Source: Saccharibacillus nicotianae (lineage in GTDB: Bacteria; Bacillota; Bacilli; Paenibacillales; Paenibacillaceae). Taken from it: DNA of 64,000 bases. Below are positions 27,090-36,378 of the stretch, one piece after another; the stretch's first letter is position 1, and each line of letters starts with the position of its first letter. The DNA is taken from the NCBI RefSeq assembly GCF_042681745.1, contig NZ_JBHUGF010000014.1, positions 62,001-126,000 on the forward strand, given 5' to 3'. The notes below the pieces were generated by a model. The model saw only the letters and a list, made by a program, of their open reading frames with translations. It did no database searches and had not been told where the DNA came from. The position numbers and the translations under genes were made by a program.

Positions 27090-28061
27090 TTACGCTGTAG
27101 TGAAGCTTCCGATATCGTATAACTGCTTGTACATTTGAGGAGTAATAGAACGTCCTGTCTGTTCTATCGCTCGTAATATCGCTCCAATCACAGGTTCAAC
27201 TTCTAATTTGACCAATGAGGCTTGTGGGGCAGATTGTTGTAACGCCTGCTCAATCTGAGGACGAATCCAATGACGATCTCCACGTGTTAACAGACTTCCA
27301 GCCATCACTACATCAAATGATAACGTGTGCATTTGCAATCGATTGACTATTGCTGCAATCGATTTCCCTATTTCCTGACCTTGTTTAGCCAAAATATCTA
27401 AGGCTACGCCATCTCCCCACGCGGCGGCGGTAAATAGCAATTCGGCGACTTGGACAGGCACTTGATAATGATGATCTAGATAGTCATGAAATAATGTATG
27501 CACATCTGCATAGTTCAACATATCCAATAACAGCTCGGTGAGTACAGTCGAATGACCTCTTCCATCCCATGCCCGAATCACCGAGCGAAAGACTTCGATA
27601 CATAATGATCCGCCTCCACCAAAGTCTCCATACATATAATCAAATCCACCACACTGATAACTTTCACCTGCTGGATTAATCCCTGCACTGTTCGTTCCTG
27701 TTCCGCAAATTACGGCAATACCATAAGCCCGCGTAGTTCCAGCACGAAGCCCAATCATCGTATCTCCAACCAGATCATAATGTTGAAATCCAAGACTCTG
27801 AATCATCGGATGCAAAATAGCATAATCGGCGGGTCGATCTGCTCCTGCTAATCCAAAACAACTGGATGTTAATTGTTCGCGCTGAATACCGGCTTGCTGT
27901 AATGCTTGTTCAATAGCAAGTCCAATCTGTTCTCCTGCAAGTAATCCTGTTGTCTGATGATTACCAGCACCCGCACGTCCTTGCCCTATTAATTGACCTT
28001 GTTCATTGGTAATATAAGCAATTGTTTTGCTACCACCTGCATCAATACCCAGGTAATACTC
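27090..28061 (-). CDS. BadF/BcrA-type sugar kinase (N-acetylglucosamine kinase-like)
   Basis: About 324 residues from a TTG start near 28062-28064 with AGAGGTGA upstream. It has the ASKHA ATPase fold: phosphate-1 motif GIDAGGSKTIAYITN at the N-terminus, GTGTNSAGINPAG in the middle (phosphate-2 region), GGFDYMYGDFGGGGSLC, and MAGSLLTRG near the C-terminus. The family includes N-acetylglucosamine and N-acetylmuramic kinases and BadF ATPases. Its place between LacI and GH4 suggests phosphorylation of a sugar made from beta-glycan or chitin-type oligomers. It lies 12 nt behind the lacI-type gene and is probably coupled. The lower boundary is its stop at 27090. Confidence 0.88.
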   Translation of the reverse strand, partial: EYYLGIDAGGSKTIAYITNEQGQLIGQGRAGAGNHQTTGLLAGEQIGLAIEQALQQAGIQREQLTSSCFGLAGADRPADYAILHPMIQSLGFQHYDLVGDTMIGLRAGTTRAYGIAVICGTGTNSAGINPAGESYQCGGFDYMYGDFGGGGSLCIEVFRSVIRAWDGRGHSTVLTELLLDMLNYADVHTLFHDYLDHHYQVPVQVAELLFTAAAWGDGVALDILAKQGQEIGKSIAAIVNRLQMHTLSFDVVMAGSLLTRGDRHWIRPQIEQALQQSAPQASLVKLEVEPVIGAILRAIEQTGRSITPQMYKQLYDIGSFTTA

Positions 28062-28076
28062 CAATATGAGTCACCT

Positions 28077-29075
28077 CTAATCGTTGCTAACTTGCGCTGT
28101 AGATTGCCTGATAATCAATTCTGATTTTAATTTGAGTCCTGCTGTACGCTTACTTTGATTGCTAATCTTACGCAAAATCATATCTGCCGCCGCCAGTCCA
28201 ATCTGATCTGCCGGTTGTTTCATCGTCGTCAAAAATGGACGCAACTGTGACGCGATATCTTGATCATCATAGCCGATGACCGAGATTTGCTCCGGAACAC
28301 GTATGCCTGCTTCTGTCAGCGCATTGATAAGACCGATTGCGATATAATCATCCCCTGCAAACACAGCAGTCGGTAATTGATTATCCGCCAACCATTGTTT
28401 GCCTGTCTGATAACCAAAATCCATACTATAATCTCCTTGTATAATCGCAAAAGGCTCCAGTTCTGCTTCTTGCAACGCATCGACAAATCCTTGTCTACGA
28501 TCTCTTGTACTCGTAAATACATCTAACCCACACAAATGAGCGATCTTCGTGTGTCCCAATTCCAATAGATGACGAGTCGCTTCATAACCCCCGTTGTAAT
28601 TATCGATCGTGATCGCAGAAGCATTATTTTCAGACAATTGGTTATCGATCAGCACATACGGAATATTACGCTTTTTCAGTTCGGATACAAAGCGTTCTTC
28701 TTCTACAGGAGACAACAGAATCAATCCATCTACCCGATCTTCTTGAATCAAATAATGGCTTTCTTGATTACCAAAGCTACGAGATACAGATACCGCCAAA
28801 AAATAACCTTGCAGAGCTAACGCATCATTGATTTCTTTGGCGACAGCATCAAAAAATGAATCATGTAGTGTCGTCACAATTAATCCAATAATCCCGGTAC
28901 GTCCACGAGCAAGTGAACGAGCAGCCGCGCTTGGGCGATAATCTAATTCTTTGATTGCATCCATCACTTTTTGGCGATTTTTTTCACGTACTGTTCCTGC
29001 GCCATTAAGCACGCGTGAAACAGTAACAACCGATAATCCTGATCTTTTAGCAACATCAAATATACTGGCTTTCAT
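28077..29075 (-). CDS. LacI-family transcriptional regulator
   Basis: 332 residues. The N-terminal LacI helix-turn-helix is SIFDVAKRSGLSVVTVSRVL, and the hinge LDYRPSAAARSLARGRTGIIG links to a periplasmic-binding-like ligand domain with the PEQISVIGYDDQDIASQLRP signature. It is first gene of the operon with a sugar kinase, GH4 and GH8, and probably autoregulates it. Operator candidates upstream are a CATCCTG/CAGGATG inverted repeat flanking a TATAAT (29145-29173) and two identical copies of a GTTAtAGCGCTtTAAC palindrome further upstream. AGGAGAA precedes the ATG. Confidence 0.93.
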   Translation of the reverse strand: MKASIFDVAKRSGLSVVTVSRVLNGAGTVREKNRQKVMDAIKELDYRPSAAARSLARGRTGIIGLIVTTLHDSFFDAVAKEINDALALQGYFLAVSVSRSFGNQESHYLIQEDRVDGLILLSPVEEERFVSELKKRNIPYVLIDNQLSENNASAITIDNYNGGYEATRHLLELGHTKIAHLCGLDVFTSTRDRRQGFVDALQEAELEPFAIIQGDYSMDFGYQTGKQWLADNQLPTAVFAGDDYIAIGLINALTEAGIRVPEQISVIGYDDQDIASQLRPFLTTMKQPADQIGLAAADMILRKISNQSKRTAGLKLKSELIIRQSTAQVSND

Positions 29076-29144
29076 TTTGTATTCTCCTAATTGATGCTGT
29101 TTTTAGACAGTAAGACATGAATACGCCAACTATCCAAACACAAA

Positions 29145-29173
29145 CATCCTGTTTTTGCTCATTATACAGGATG
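29145..29173 (-). promoter_or_regulatory. Candidate promoter/operator of the LacI operon
   Basis: The inverted repeat CATCCTG (29145-29151) and CAGGATG (29167-29173) encloses TATAAT on the minus strand (29161-29166). This is a good arrangement for repressor control of the start point about 80 nt before the lacI-type ATG. Confidence 0.45.
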
Positions 29174-29368
29174 ATATAGGATAGGGACTACACTGTAATG
29201 CGCTAAATCGTTATTTCTTGTATGCCTAAGCGGTTTTATTATATGCCACTGGTGTACTAGATATAGATTTCTGTTTAGCAATAGCGACTTCATTTTTTAG
29301 AATTAGAGTACTGTTATAGATGATATCTTTTGTTCTGCTATAGATTGTATTTTTTCTTCTTAGACAAT

Positions 29369-29391
29369 AGTTATAGCGCTTTAACTTTTGA
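29369..29391 (+). repeat. Operator-like direct repeat, copy A (23 nt)
   Basis: Identical over 23 nt to 29592-29614. Both contain GTTATAGCGCTTTAAC, a near-perfect 16-bp palindrome with a central CG, like LacI-family operators. Confidence 0.65.
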
Positions 29392-29591
29392 AATAAAAGA
29401 ATAATACATGCTAGCTTAATGGTTAGGATAAATCGTATGATTTCACCTCCTATTGTTAATATCACTTGTATATGATTTTGGATCACAAAGAATATAAATT
29501 CATAATTATGCATAATACTTTTGAGATTATTTCAGAGCTAAACGTTATTTATCTACTTCTATGTTTCCACGAAACAAAACGAATTTATATA

Positions 29592-29614
29592 AGTTATAGC
29601 GCTTTAACTTTTGA
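29592..29614 (+). repeat. Operator-like direct repeat, copy B (23 nt)
   Basis: Identical over 23 nt to 29369-29391, 223 nt apart and in the same orientation. The spacing of about 21 helical turns would permit DNA looping by a LacI-type tetramer. Confidence 0.65.
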
Positions 29615-29795
29615 TATTGGAACTATCATAGATGATTTTAGATATGATTACAAGCTTATTTTGACCACTTTATCGGTAAAATACGTTAAAAATAGGCTTA
29701 TTTATACCTTTTTCTTATATATTTACCTTTTTATGAGCGATAAAGTGATCCAAAAAATGATAACGATCGTTGTAATCTATACCGTTTAGCACTCG

Positions 29796-30458
29796 TCATT
29801 GCTCTTGCGGAATTTGCTGAATCCATTCTAATATTTCATACTGTTGCCTTTTGGTAACGTTGTTATATTCATTCTTTTGCACTTCTTGTACAATATCTGC
29901 CCGAGATACGTATCCTTTAGCCCATGCGTTTAATCGTGCACCGATCATCGAATGAAAAAGATTTTCTTGTGTGCCCAAATGTTCTATCCCCTGCTTCAAT
30001 AACTCTGGCTTTCGTTGCAAATAATACTTCTGGTGACGCTCTTCTGCTCGTGTAAAATCTGTATACGGTAAGATTTCAGTATGAATTGACTGGGGTGCAT
30101 ATTGTTGTTGAACCCGTACCATGATTTCATACTGCTCTACATTGCGAGATAAAAGAAGCGACATATACTGTCTTCCTTTATATCCATTGATCGCCTCAGG
30201 TCGATGATGTTCCCAGAAGCAACATAACAATTGTTCTAAAGATATTTCTTGCGGATGAAATGTAATCTCTATACTTTCCGAATGATCTCCTAAATTGCGG
30301 TATGTTGGGTGAGTCGTTGTTCCTCCTGCATATCCTGTTGCCGTCTGGATCACACCTGCAAATTGTCCGAACAAAGCTTCAGGATTCCAAAAGCATCCCA
30401 TAGCTAATGTCAATTGTTCGTACGATTGGGGTATACTATCTGTTGGTTGTGTATTCAT
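29796..30458 (-). CDS. msrA: Peptide methionine sulfoxide reductase MsrA
   Basis: 220 residues from the ATG at 30458, chosen because AAGGAG lies 9 nt upstream; a longer in-frame start lacks one. The catalytic cysteine is C22 in MGCFWNPEALF, followed by GVIQTATGYAGGTTTHPTYRNLGDHSE and then the WEHHRPEAINGYKGRQY segment, all hallmarks of MsrA. It reduces methionine-S-sulfoxide in proteins in the cytosol, using thioredoxin. The C-terminal 50 residues extend past the usual domain. Divergent from the FAD oxidoreductase gene at 30607. Confidence 0.95.
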   Translation of the reverse strand: MNTQPTDSIPQSYEQLTLAMGCFWNPEALFGQFAGVIQTATGYAGGTTTHPTYRNLGDHSESIEITFHPQEISLEQLLCCFWEHHRPEAINGYKGRQYMSLLLSRNVEQYEIMVRVQQQYAPQSIHTEILPYTDFTRAEERHQKYYLQRKPELLKQGIEHLGTQENLFHSMIGARLNAWAKGYVSRADIVQEVQKNEYNNVTKRQQYEILEWIQQIPQEQ

Positions 30459-30606
30459 CGTCTTATACTCCTTTGCTGTATCGATAGACATTTAAATTTT
30501 GTAACCCTGCTGGCTCTCTTTTACAGTACACTAGAATAGATACGGCATTTTGCTTCGAGCCTTAATCCGTACTATGAAACTTATACATAAGGTGGTTATA
30601 TCAACA

Positions 30607-32115
30607 GTGAACAGACAGAAATCTTTACTTTTGTGGAGTCTTTTAGTTGTCGTCATTCTTATTGCTCTTATTCCTGTAGGAATGAAGATGTTCTCCGCAT
30701 CCAATACTGCTCAACAAGCGCCTACATCTAACGAGACGACAACAGATTCTACATATGTACCAACAGAAACGCCAGCACCTACCCCTGTCGCACCTACAAT
30801 TTCCAAAACATACGACCTTGTCGTAATCGGTAGTGAAGTCGAAGGGATCTTAATGGCAAAAGCGGCACACGATCAAGGGAAAAGTGTTCTCATTATCGAT
30901 CCACGCGAAAAGCCAGGTGGACAATTGATTCAAGGACAGATGCTTGTACTGGATGAACCGAATACCAACAAAAAGAAAAGTCTGGTACAAGGCGAAATGA
31001 AAAAGCTGTACAACGCTTATAATGCAGGCGATATTCGCACCGAAAAACAATTTATAGACTATTATAACAGCTTAATTCAAGGGATTCCGCTGGAAAGTGG
31101 GATTCAGATTGAAGGGATTCAGCAAAGTGATGCAGATGCTAACTATGCGATTACTTCACTAACCTATAAGACAACAGACCAACAATCACATACTATTGCG
31201 GCGAAGTATTGGGTAGAAAATAGTGATTACAATGCGCTCACGTCCAAGCTTCATGTGACTCGTATTCCGGGAGTAGAATCTATTTTCGGTGGCGACAAGC
31301 CTGAATATATGGCGGCGACTTATATGCTACGGTTCAAAGGCGTAGATTGGCTGAAGCTTCATAGCGCTACATTGTTAGATTATCCTTTAACCAATCTGGA
31401 AGCAAAATATGGAACTAACACTTATGTCGATTATGATTTTGGCACAGGCTTTAACAAAATCACAGAAAACTTCAAATCACTAGACCCACAGCTCAAATTA
31501 CGTGGGATCAACTCGACTTATCAGAAAAATGGCGAAGTGATTATTAATGCGCTGCTGATCTACGATGTCGATCCTGCGAATCCAGAATCTGTACAATCTG
31601 CTATAGCGAAAGGTAAAGCAGAAGCTCCGCGTGTACTCAATTTTCTCAAAGAAAATATACCGGGTTATGAACATGCCGAGTTAAACGGGTTCCCGGATTA
31701 CTTGTATATTCGAGATTATAACCGCTTTGAAACAGATTATGTATTGTCTTACGAAGATGTGGTAGCAAGTAAAATGTTCTGGGATAATGTCAGTATTGGT
31801 GGGTACCCGATGGATATTCAAGGCACACGTTCTGTTCCTACCGGTAAAGGATACGGAAAACCGGATTTCTACGGAATTCCACTGCGTTCTTTTGAATTAA
31901 AGTCTTATGATAATGTTCTGGTAGCCGGCAAAAATGTGGGTGCTTCGATCAAAGCTTACGGTAGTGCACGTATTACACCAACCACTGCCCTTGCAGCCGA
32001 GACGATCGGTATTATTTTAGGGCATGAAACGAAAAAATTACGTGATCTAAACGAAGAAGATTTCAAACGGATTCATCAGTATTTGAGTAAGGATTACAAT
32101 ATTAAATTAGACTGA
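30607..32115 (+). CDS. Membrane-anchored FAD-dependent oxidoreductase
   Basis: About 502 residues from the GTG at 30607 (AAGGTGG 11 nt upstream); an alternative ATG at 30574 has no ribosome site. The N-terminal hydrophobic segment WSLLVVVILIALIPVGM is an anchor or uncleaved signal. A Thr/Pro-rich linker follows, then a Rossmann FAD site YDLVVIGSEVEGILMAKAAH ending ...VLIIDPREKPGGQL, characteristic of FAD_oxidored (PF12831)-type proteins. The C-terminal FAD contact is DNVLVAGKNVGASIKAYGSARITP. It probably faces the cell exterior; the substrate is unknown. A strong terminator follows. Confidence 0.85.
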   Translation: MNRQKSLLLWSLLVVVILIALIPVGMKMFSASNTAQQAPTSNETTTDSTYVPTETPAPTPVAPTISKTYDLVVIGSEVEGILMAKAAHDQGKSVLIIDPREKPGGQLIQGQMLVLDEPNTNKKKSLVQGEMKKLYNAYNAGDIRTEKQFIDYYNSLIQGIPLESGIQIEGIQQSDADANYAITSLTYKTTDQQSHTIAAKYWVENSDYNALTSKLHVTRIPGVESIFGGDKPEYMAATYMLRFKGVDWLKLHSATLLDYPLTNLEAKYGTNTYVDYDFGTGFNKITENFKSLDPQLKLRGINSTYQKNGEVIINALLIYDVDPANPESVQSAIAKGKAEAPRVLNFLKENIPGYEHAELNGFPDYLYIRDYNRFETDYVLSYEDVVASKMFWDNVSIGGYPMDIQGTRSVPTGKGYGKPDFYGIPLRSFELKSYDNVLVAGKNVGASIKAYGSARITPTTALAAETIGIILGHETKKLRDLNEEDFKRIHQYLSKDYNIKLD

Positions 32116-32182
32116 GTTCGGTTGGTTTGCAAAATGAGCGATATGGAGAGAACATCTCAACATTGAAAATCGTTCTTGTAGA

Positions 32183-32225
32183 GAGGGTCACATTGGCAGA
32201 TTGGCTAATGTGACCCTCTTTTTTT
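32183..32225 (+). terminator. Strong terminator of the FAD oxidoreductase gene
   Basis: GAGGGTCACATT and AATGTGACCCTC form a perfect 12-bp stem around a 12-nt loop, followed by seven T. Confidence 0.95.
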
Positions 32226-32301
32226 ATTATAATAATGGAGTTACACTTTTGGTGTAGTGATTTATAGGTTTGGACTGGATTAGAGATAGTTTTGAATCAC
32301 T

Positions 32302-32352
32302 AAAATAGCTAAATCGTTGAAAGATGTGTAGGATCAACGACTTAGCTATTTT
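32302..32352. terminator. Second long hairpin, probably for the convergent aldolase gene
   Basis: AAAATAGCTAA plus TCGTTGA pairs with TCAACGA plus TTAGCTATTTT (one mismatch), and T-rich tails lie on both sides. It stands about 100 nt after the end of the minus-strand aldolase gene at 32453. The plus-strand tail TTTTTCTTTTTT is stronger. Confidence 0.65.
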
Positions 32353-32452
32353 TCTTTTTTATTAAATGATTCAGACCACTTGATATATCTTTTCTATTCC
32401 ACTGACTGGAATTCATTAGGCAATCTATTAGACTTTTATCACGTCTTTCAAA

Positions 32453-33589
32453 CTATTGGACTGTTGTGACTTCTTTCAAACGTTGATCTAGCCATGCTAG
32501 CGCTTTTTGAATACGGTCTTGAGGAACATGTTCATAGCGAGCACCGATTACTAATTCAGTCGCACAGTGAGCCCCTTCTTTTTGGTCTGTTAAGTATTGC
32601 ACGATACCTACACCTGTCGCCTGACACATTTCGATTAAGATCGGTTCGATTTGTTCTTTGGGCAGTTCGAAATGAATATGGAACATGTTGGAGACAGGCA
32701 CTTCTGGTAGTGTGTGAATAGCTGTGCATTTGTTGATCCACCCGGCTAATTGCACCGCTTCTTGGTAGTATTGTTCCATGTTGCCGACACGCTGTTCGTA
32801 GTAATACTTGGAGCTGAGAATATACGGATACAAGCTAATGAGATCGCCGCCATGTCTTCTTTTCCAGACTTTAGATTCTGCGGTAAAGTCACTTGGGCCT
32901 GCTAAGATCGCACCTGCAATACCACCGATGCCTTTGTAAAAAGAGATGTAGACACTATCGAATAACTCGCATACTTCAGCGGCTGTTTTTTGGTAATATG
33001 GTAAAATTTCGAACAATCTAGCTCCGTCTAAATGAATCGAAATACCTTGTTTACGACAGTATTCAGAAATAGCTTGCAGTTCGCTATAATCTGGCAACTG
33101 TCCACCGATTTCGCGTTGAGGCAGTTCAAGCAATAAGCAGGCAATATCTTGATCCATTTGCTGTACATCTGCAAGTGTAATCAGGCGATCTTTATCCGCT
33201 AGCAAAATTGACTGGATATGATGCAATTCTTTCAATCCATCTTCTTCATGAATCTCTAAATGGCATAAAGGATGGTAAGCCACTTTAGGGCTATTGTGGC
33301 GATCACACCAGATACGTAAAGCAATCTGTTGCGCCATCGTACCTGTCGGAAAGAACACTGCACTTTCTTTGCCTAACACGTCTGCCATCTGTTTCTGAAA
33401 ATCTTCGATCACTTGCCCTCCACCATACTGATCACTCGCAAGATCACCATCAATGTCTGCAAATGCTTGTTGCAACACATGTATATTCCGACCTGCATGA
33501 CCGGGTAATATGTATTCGGTTTGTGCAAATGCTTCTCGTAAGGTTAAAGATGGTTGCTTGGATGAAGCAGATTCTGTTGTATTGTACAT
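32453..33589 (-). CDS. PLP-dependent threonine aldolase / beta-eliminating lyase family enzyme
   Basis: 378 residues. Fold type I PLP enzyme with D188 in SIHLDGAR and Schiff-base lysine K219 in YISFYKGIGGIAGAIL. An early ASDQYGGGQV and FFPTGTMAQQIALRIW (phosphate-binding region) match low-specificity threonine aldolases. It would cleave L-threonine or L-allo-threonine to glycine and acetaldehyde; related enzymes differ in substrate, so the exact reaction is inferred. Cytosolic and monocistronic. AAAGGAGC precedes the ATG at 33589. Confidence 0.88.
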   Translation of the reverse strand: MYNTTESASSKQPSLTLREAFAQTEYILPGHAGRNIHVLQQAFADIDGDLASDQYGGGQVIEDFQKQMADVLGKESAVFFPTGTMAQQIALRIWCDRHNSPKVAYHPLCHLEIHEEDGLKELHHIQSILLADKDRLITLADVQQMDQDIACLLLELPQREIGGQLPDYSELQAISEYCRKQGISIHLDGARLFEILPYYQKTAAEVCELFDSVYISFYKGIGGIAGAILAGPSDFTAESKVWKRRHGGDLISLYPYILSSKYYYEQRVGNMEQYYQEAVQLAGWINKCTAIHTLPEVPVSNMFHIHFELPKEQIEPILIEMCQATGVGIVQYLTDQKEGAHCATELVIGARYEHVPQDRIQKALAWLDQRLKEVTTVQ

Positions 33590-33740
33590 GGATGTAAGCT
33601 CCTTTGGATGTAAATTGGGGTGAATATGTAACTATAGCAACGTTATCATATTTGTCTGCAAATGCGTAATGTATTATACGAACTCATTCAATCATTTATC
33701 TATTAATAATTTATTTGTTCATAAGCAACAGTAGCATATT

Positions 33741-33971
33741 CTAATCTTCTAATTCATAATCACCTGAAGCGTACCAAGGTTCTATTTTTTTGATAGCAGT
33801 CATAGGAATAAGCATTCTTGTATCATCATGAGCCTCTTCAGGACAAATCACAATAACATTATTGGAGTAGTAATAATGAACATATAGTCCGATTACGAAC
33901 AAATTATCAAGAAATGTTATTTTAATATCTCTATCCAGATATGCTGGCATAAATATTTCTTGCTGATCCAT
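33741..33971 (-). CDS. Small hypothetical protein (76 aa)
   Basis: 76 residues with a good TAGGAGGAA site. Mixed beta/alpha, acidic, no signal peptide; DRDIKITFLDNLFVIGLYV and IPMTAIKKIEPW are the clearest features. Not recognised. It is last of a run of six minus-strand small genes (33741-36888) that are more A+T-rich than their neighbours. Confidence 0.65.
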   Translation of the reverse strand: MDQQEIFMPAYLDRDIKITFLDNLFVIGLYVHYYYSNNVIVICPEEAHDDTRMLIPMTAIKKIEPWYASGDYELED

Positions 33972-34255
33972 GATAATTCCTCCTAAGTTTTTATAATATG
34001 ATACGTATCTTTACTAATATAACATTGATATATAAATAGGCACTTTTATATTTTTTTCAATATCAGATGTGTTCGTTCTCACCCTTTTTTCCAATCATTT
34101 AGTAAAATATGATCTGCTAGATTAGGGCATAAGATTTGGCTATATTTTAAAATATATTGAAATTTGATAGTTAAATCCAATCTTATTAAACATTGAGCTA
34201 GATTTTCAAAGCAATATATTACAATCCTTAATCTCAGTTTTTTCAAACTATTCGT

Positions 34256-34534
34256 TTAATCATTTTGTATGCTTGCAACTATCTCTTTACGTAATGCTAA
34301 AAGTAAATCGTTAAAATCAAGAGTTATAGCATGCAAATCACCGTCTTCATATAGATTATTTTTTGCTTCCTCATAACTATTTGCATATTCAATTACATAG
34401 CTTTTGAATGTTTCAATAAAAGTAAATTTACAATACACTTTTTCTGATTTAAATACGGTATCTTCTTTGATAAAAATACGTTCAAATCCCAAATCCTCGA
34501 ATAACCGTTCAACTTCTCTTTTAATCCCTTCCAT
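34256..34534 (-). CDS. Small hypothetical protein, immunity-like (92 aa)
   Basis: 92 residues with AGGTGATGCGAA before ATG. Acidic, alpha/beta; YVIEYANSYEEAKNNLYEDGD is typical of small cytosolic proteins found beside secreted polymorphic toxins, but I cannot name a family. It lies in the cluster of six small genes; no toxin gene is nearby. Confidence 0.6.
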   Translation of the reverse strand: MEGIKREVERLFEDLGFERIFIKEDTVFKSEKVYCKFTFIETFKSYVIEYANSYEEAKNNLYEDGDLHAITLDFNDLLLALRKEIVASIQND

Positions 34535-34689
34535 TTCGCATCACCTACAGCATTAATTTACCATTCATATCTCTGGGTACGTTGCTACCATTCTTCTGTC
34601 CATCCGTATTTGCTTCACGATCAGTATGTCAGCACATTATCCGTATATTTTCTTTGAGAAACTTACACCCCTCAAATTCTAAAATAGGC

Positions 34690-35292
34690 TTAATCAATAT
34701 CACTATAGAACTTCATCAACTTCGAGATAATTTCTTCTGGCACAGTATAATTTCTAAAGTTAAGTGATATTAGATCGATAATTGCTTGCTTCATGGTAAA
34801 CCAAGATTCATTTTCGCAGTCACTCATATCCTCATTAAAACTTAGAATACAAATACCATAACTCCGTTCTCCCCATATTGCCCACTTCATAGAAGAAGAT
34901 AACCATATTACGACTTCAGAGTTAAACAGAATAGCATCAGCAGGACTTTCAGCAGGGCCTTGTTCGAGTATATTCCAATATTCATCAGACGTAGTTCCTT
35001 TTTGTAAAATGCACCAATTATAATAAGCGAATTCACTATAATAATATTCAACAGGATCTGGATCTAAAACACCCATCATCACAAATGAGTCATTGGATAA
35101 ATCAATCAACTTTTCTAGTTGAATCCAAAAATCAGGACTCATTACATCATCAAAATCAATGACAACTTTTCTTTTAAAGGGAACTTTATAAACTTGATTG
35201 GGTAGTCGTTGTTCACAGTTGAACATCTTTGTCACCCAATATAGAGTCTCTTCAAATTTCTTTTTATCTTGTATAAATTTACTATGACTCAT
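34690..35292 (-). CDS. Hypothetical cytosolic protein, immunity-like (200 aa)
   Basis: 200 residues; AGGGGG precedes the ATG. Acidic and rich in aromatic residues (SEFAYYNWCI, VVIWLSSSMKWAIWGERSYG). No signal peptide or membrane segment. No known domain recognised. The composition and setting resemble immunity proteins of contact-dependent toxins, which is inference only. Confidence 0.6.
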   Translation of the reverse strand: MSHSKFIQDKKKFEETLYWVTKMFNCEQRLPNQVYKVPFKRKVVIDFDDVMSPDFWIQLEKLIDLSNDSFVMMGVLDPDPVEYYYSEFAYYNWCILQKGTTSDEYWNILEQGPAESPADAILFNSEVVIWLSSSMKWAIWGERSYGICILSFNEDMSDCENESWFTMKQAIIDLISLNFRNYTVPEEIISKLMKFYSDID

Positions 35293-35498
35293 TCATCAGC
35301 CCCCTAGTCTTATTTTGGCTATTGTCCTTACTTAGAATTATCATGAATAACATATTTAGCGCTAATTCTTTCAGAGATGTAGTTGATTTACTATCTTTAG
35401 CCTTTCTTAACGATTTTTTCTGTAGTATCTATCTGTAGAAAGAAATTTTAAAGCGTACATTTTAATTTTTGTCTAAGGTTATATATTCAAAATATCTA

Positions 35499-35930
35499 TT
35501 ATTTTATTTGTTTTCTCAACTCTTCAATATCATCAGTTATCCATTGTTTAGCATCTACTTCTTTAATTACTTTTTTTGAAGCCTTTGTAATTGATTTTTT
35601 CAAAGAAATAATCTCTGTATCTAACGATGCAATCACTTTCAAGCCAACCTGATTTCTTTTAATAAAATGTAATGTAATATGTGAGCTATCTTTTTTTACT
35701 CCCTGCACATAGAATGGGCCATCCATAAAATCAAAAGTTTGTGACGTTCCAACAGATAAGGTTTCAAGTGATTTTATAGATTTATTCCACCATGTCAGAA
35801 TAACTACAATAAAATCATTCCAATGGCAATCAGGAAAAAACGTATCTCCTATTTGAAAATAAATTCCACCTGTAATTGATTTCTGCTTGCTAAGTTCGAG
35901 TGTATATTCTTCAATGACTACACTTACCAA
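35499..35930 (-). CDS. Hypothetical protein, immunity-like (143 aa)
   Basis: 143 residues from TTG 35930, decided by AGGAGGTGGCAAA directly upstream. GGIYFQIGDTFFPDCHWNDF then VVILTWWNKSIKSL is a distinctive conserved-looking block; the rest is beta-rich with a lysine-rich helix at the end. Not recognised. It lies 36 nt downstream of the 102-residue membrane protein, so probably co-transcribed. Confidence 0.62.
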   Translation of the reverse strand: MVSVVIEEYTLELSKQKSITGGIYFQIGDTFFPDCHWNDFIVVILTWWNKSIKSLETLSVGTSQTFDFMDGPFYVQGVKKDSSHITLHFIKRNQVGLKVIASLDTEIISLKKSITKASKKVIKEVDAKQWITDDIEELRKQIK

Positions 35931-35966
35931 TTTGCCACCTCCTACTTAATCTACAGAATCGTACAA

Positions 35967-36275
35967 CTATCCTTGCTCGAATACACCATCTTGATTCATA
36001 TACGAGCAACCCAGTAAGAATAATAAGAAAACGAGAGCTACAGCACAACCTGAAACACCTATATTCTGCTTTTTGGTTTTCCACAAATAAAAGATAGACA
36101 GAGAGATCAGAATCATTGAAAAGATACCAACAGAGAACAATGTGTATCTTGCTACAATATCCATAGAACGTTGAAAATTAGCTGTTGAGCCTACGATTAA
36201 CCATATAAGTGATACTATATTTATGGCTATAGCGATTAGCCAAACTCCTTTACATATAACTGTAAGTATTCTCAA
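35967..36275 (-). CDS. Small membrane protein, three hydrophobic segments (102 aa)
   Basis: 102 residues from TTG 36275 with AGGAGT upstream. Three transmembrane helices near 8-28, 44-64 and 74-92, the last ending in LGCSYMNQDG. No family recognised. It sits in the small-gene cluster between the 169- and 143-residue proteins. Confidence 0.6.
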   Translation of the reverse strand: MRILTVICKGVWLIAIAINIVSLIWLIVGSTANFQRSMDIVARYTLFSVGIFSMILISLSIFYLWKTKKQNIGVSGCAVALVFLLFLLGCSYMNQDGVFEQG

Positions 36276-36378
36276 TGTGTACTCCTATCGTGATTTGTTA
36301 TTTGTTATTCAATATAGAAAATTTATGTACTTTTTATATACGTTATATGCTAAATAGGTTACTTCTTTTATTATTAGA

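Larger units (their letters stand above)
29076..29795. other. Long A+T-rich gap between the LacI operon and msrA
   Basis: It contains the LacI promoter/operator candidate and the two 23-nt repeats. On the minus strand a perfect Shine-Dalgarno AGGAGGTGA (29442-29450) is followed by ATA rather than a normal start codon, in frame with a hydrophobic stretch. No gene can be supported. Confidence 0.6.
32116..32452. other. Convergent intergenic region with two terminators
   Basis: Only the two terminator hairpins (32183-32225 and 32302-32352) are recognised here; no gene. Confidence 0.7.

Noticed and set aside
29226..29513. 95-residue minus-strand frame
   Set aside because: Start has no ribosome site; a good internal Shine-Dalgarno is followed by ATA only. 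It also contains operator-like repeat A.
29466..29789. 107-residue plus-strand frame starting at TTG
   Set aside because: No ribosome site, composition like translated A+T-rich spacer, and it overlaps the operator-like repeat.
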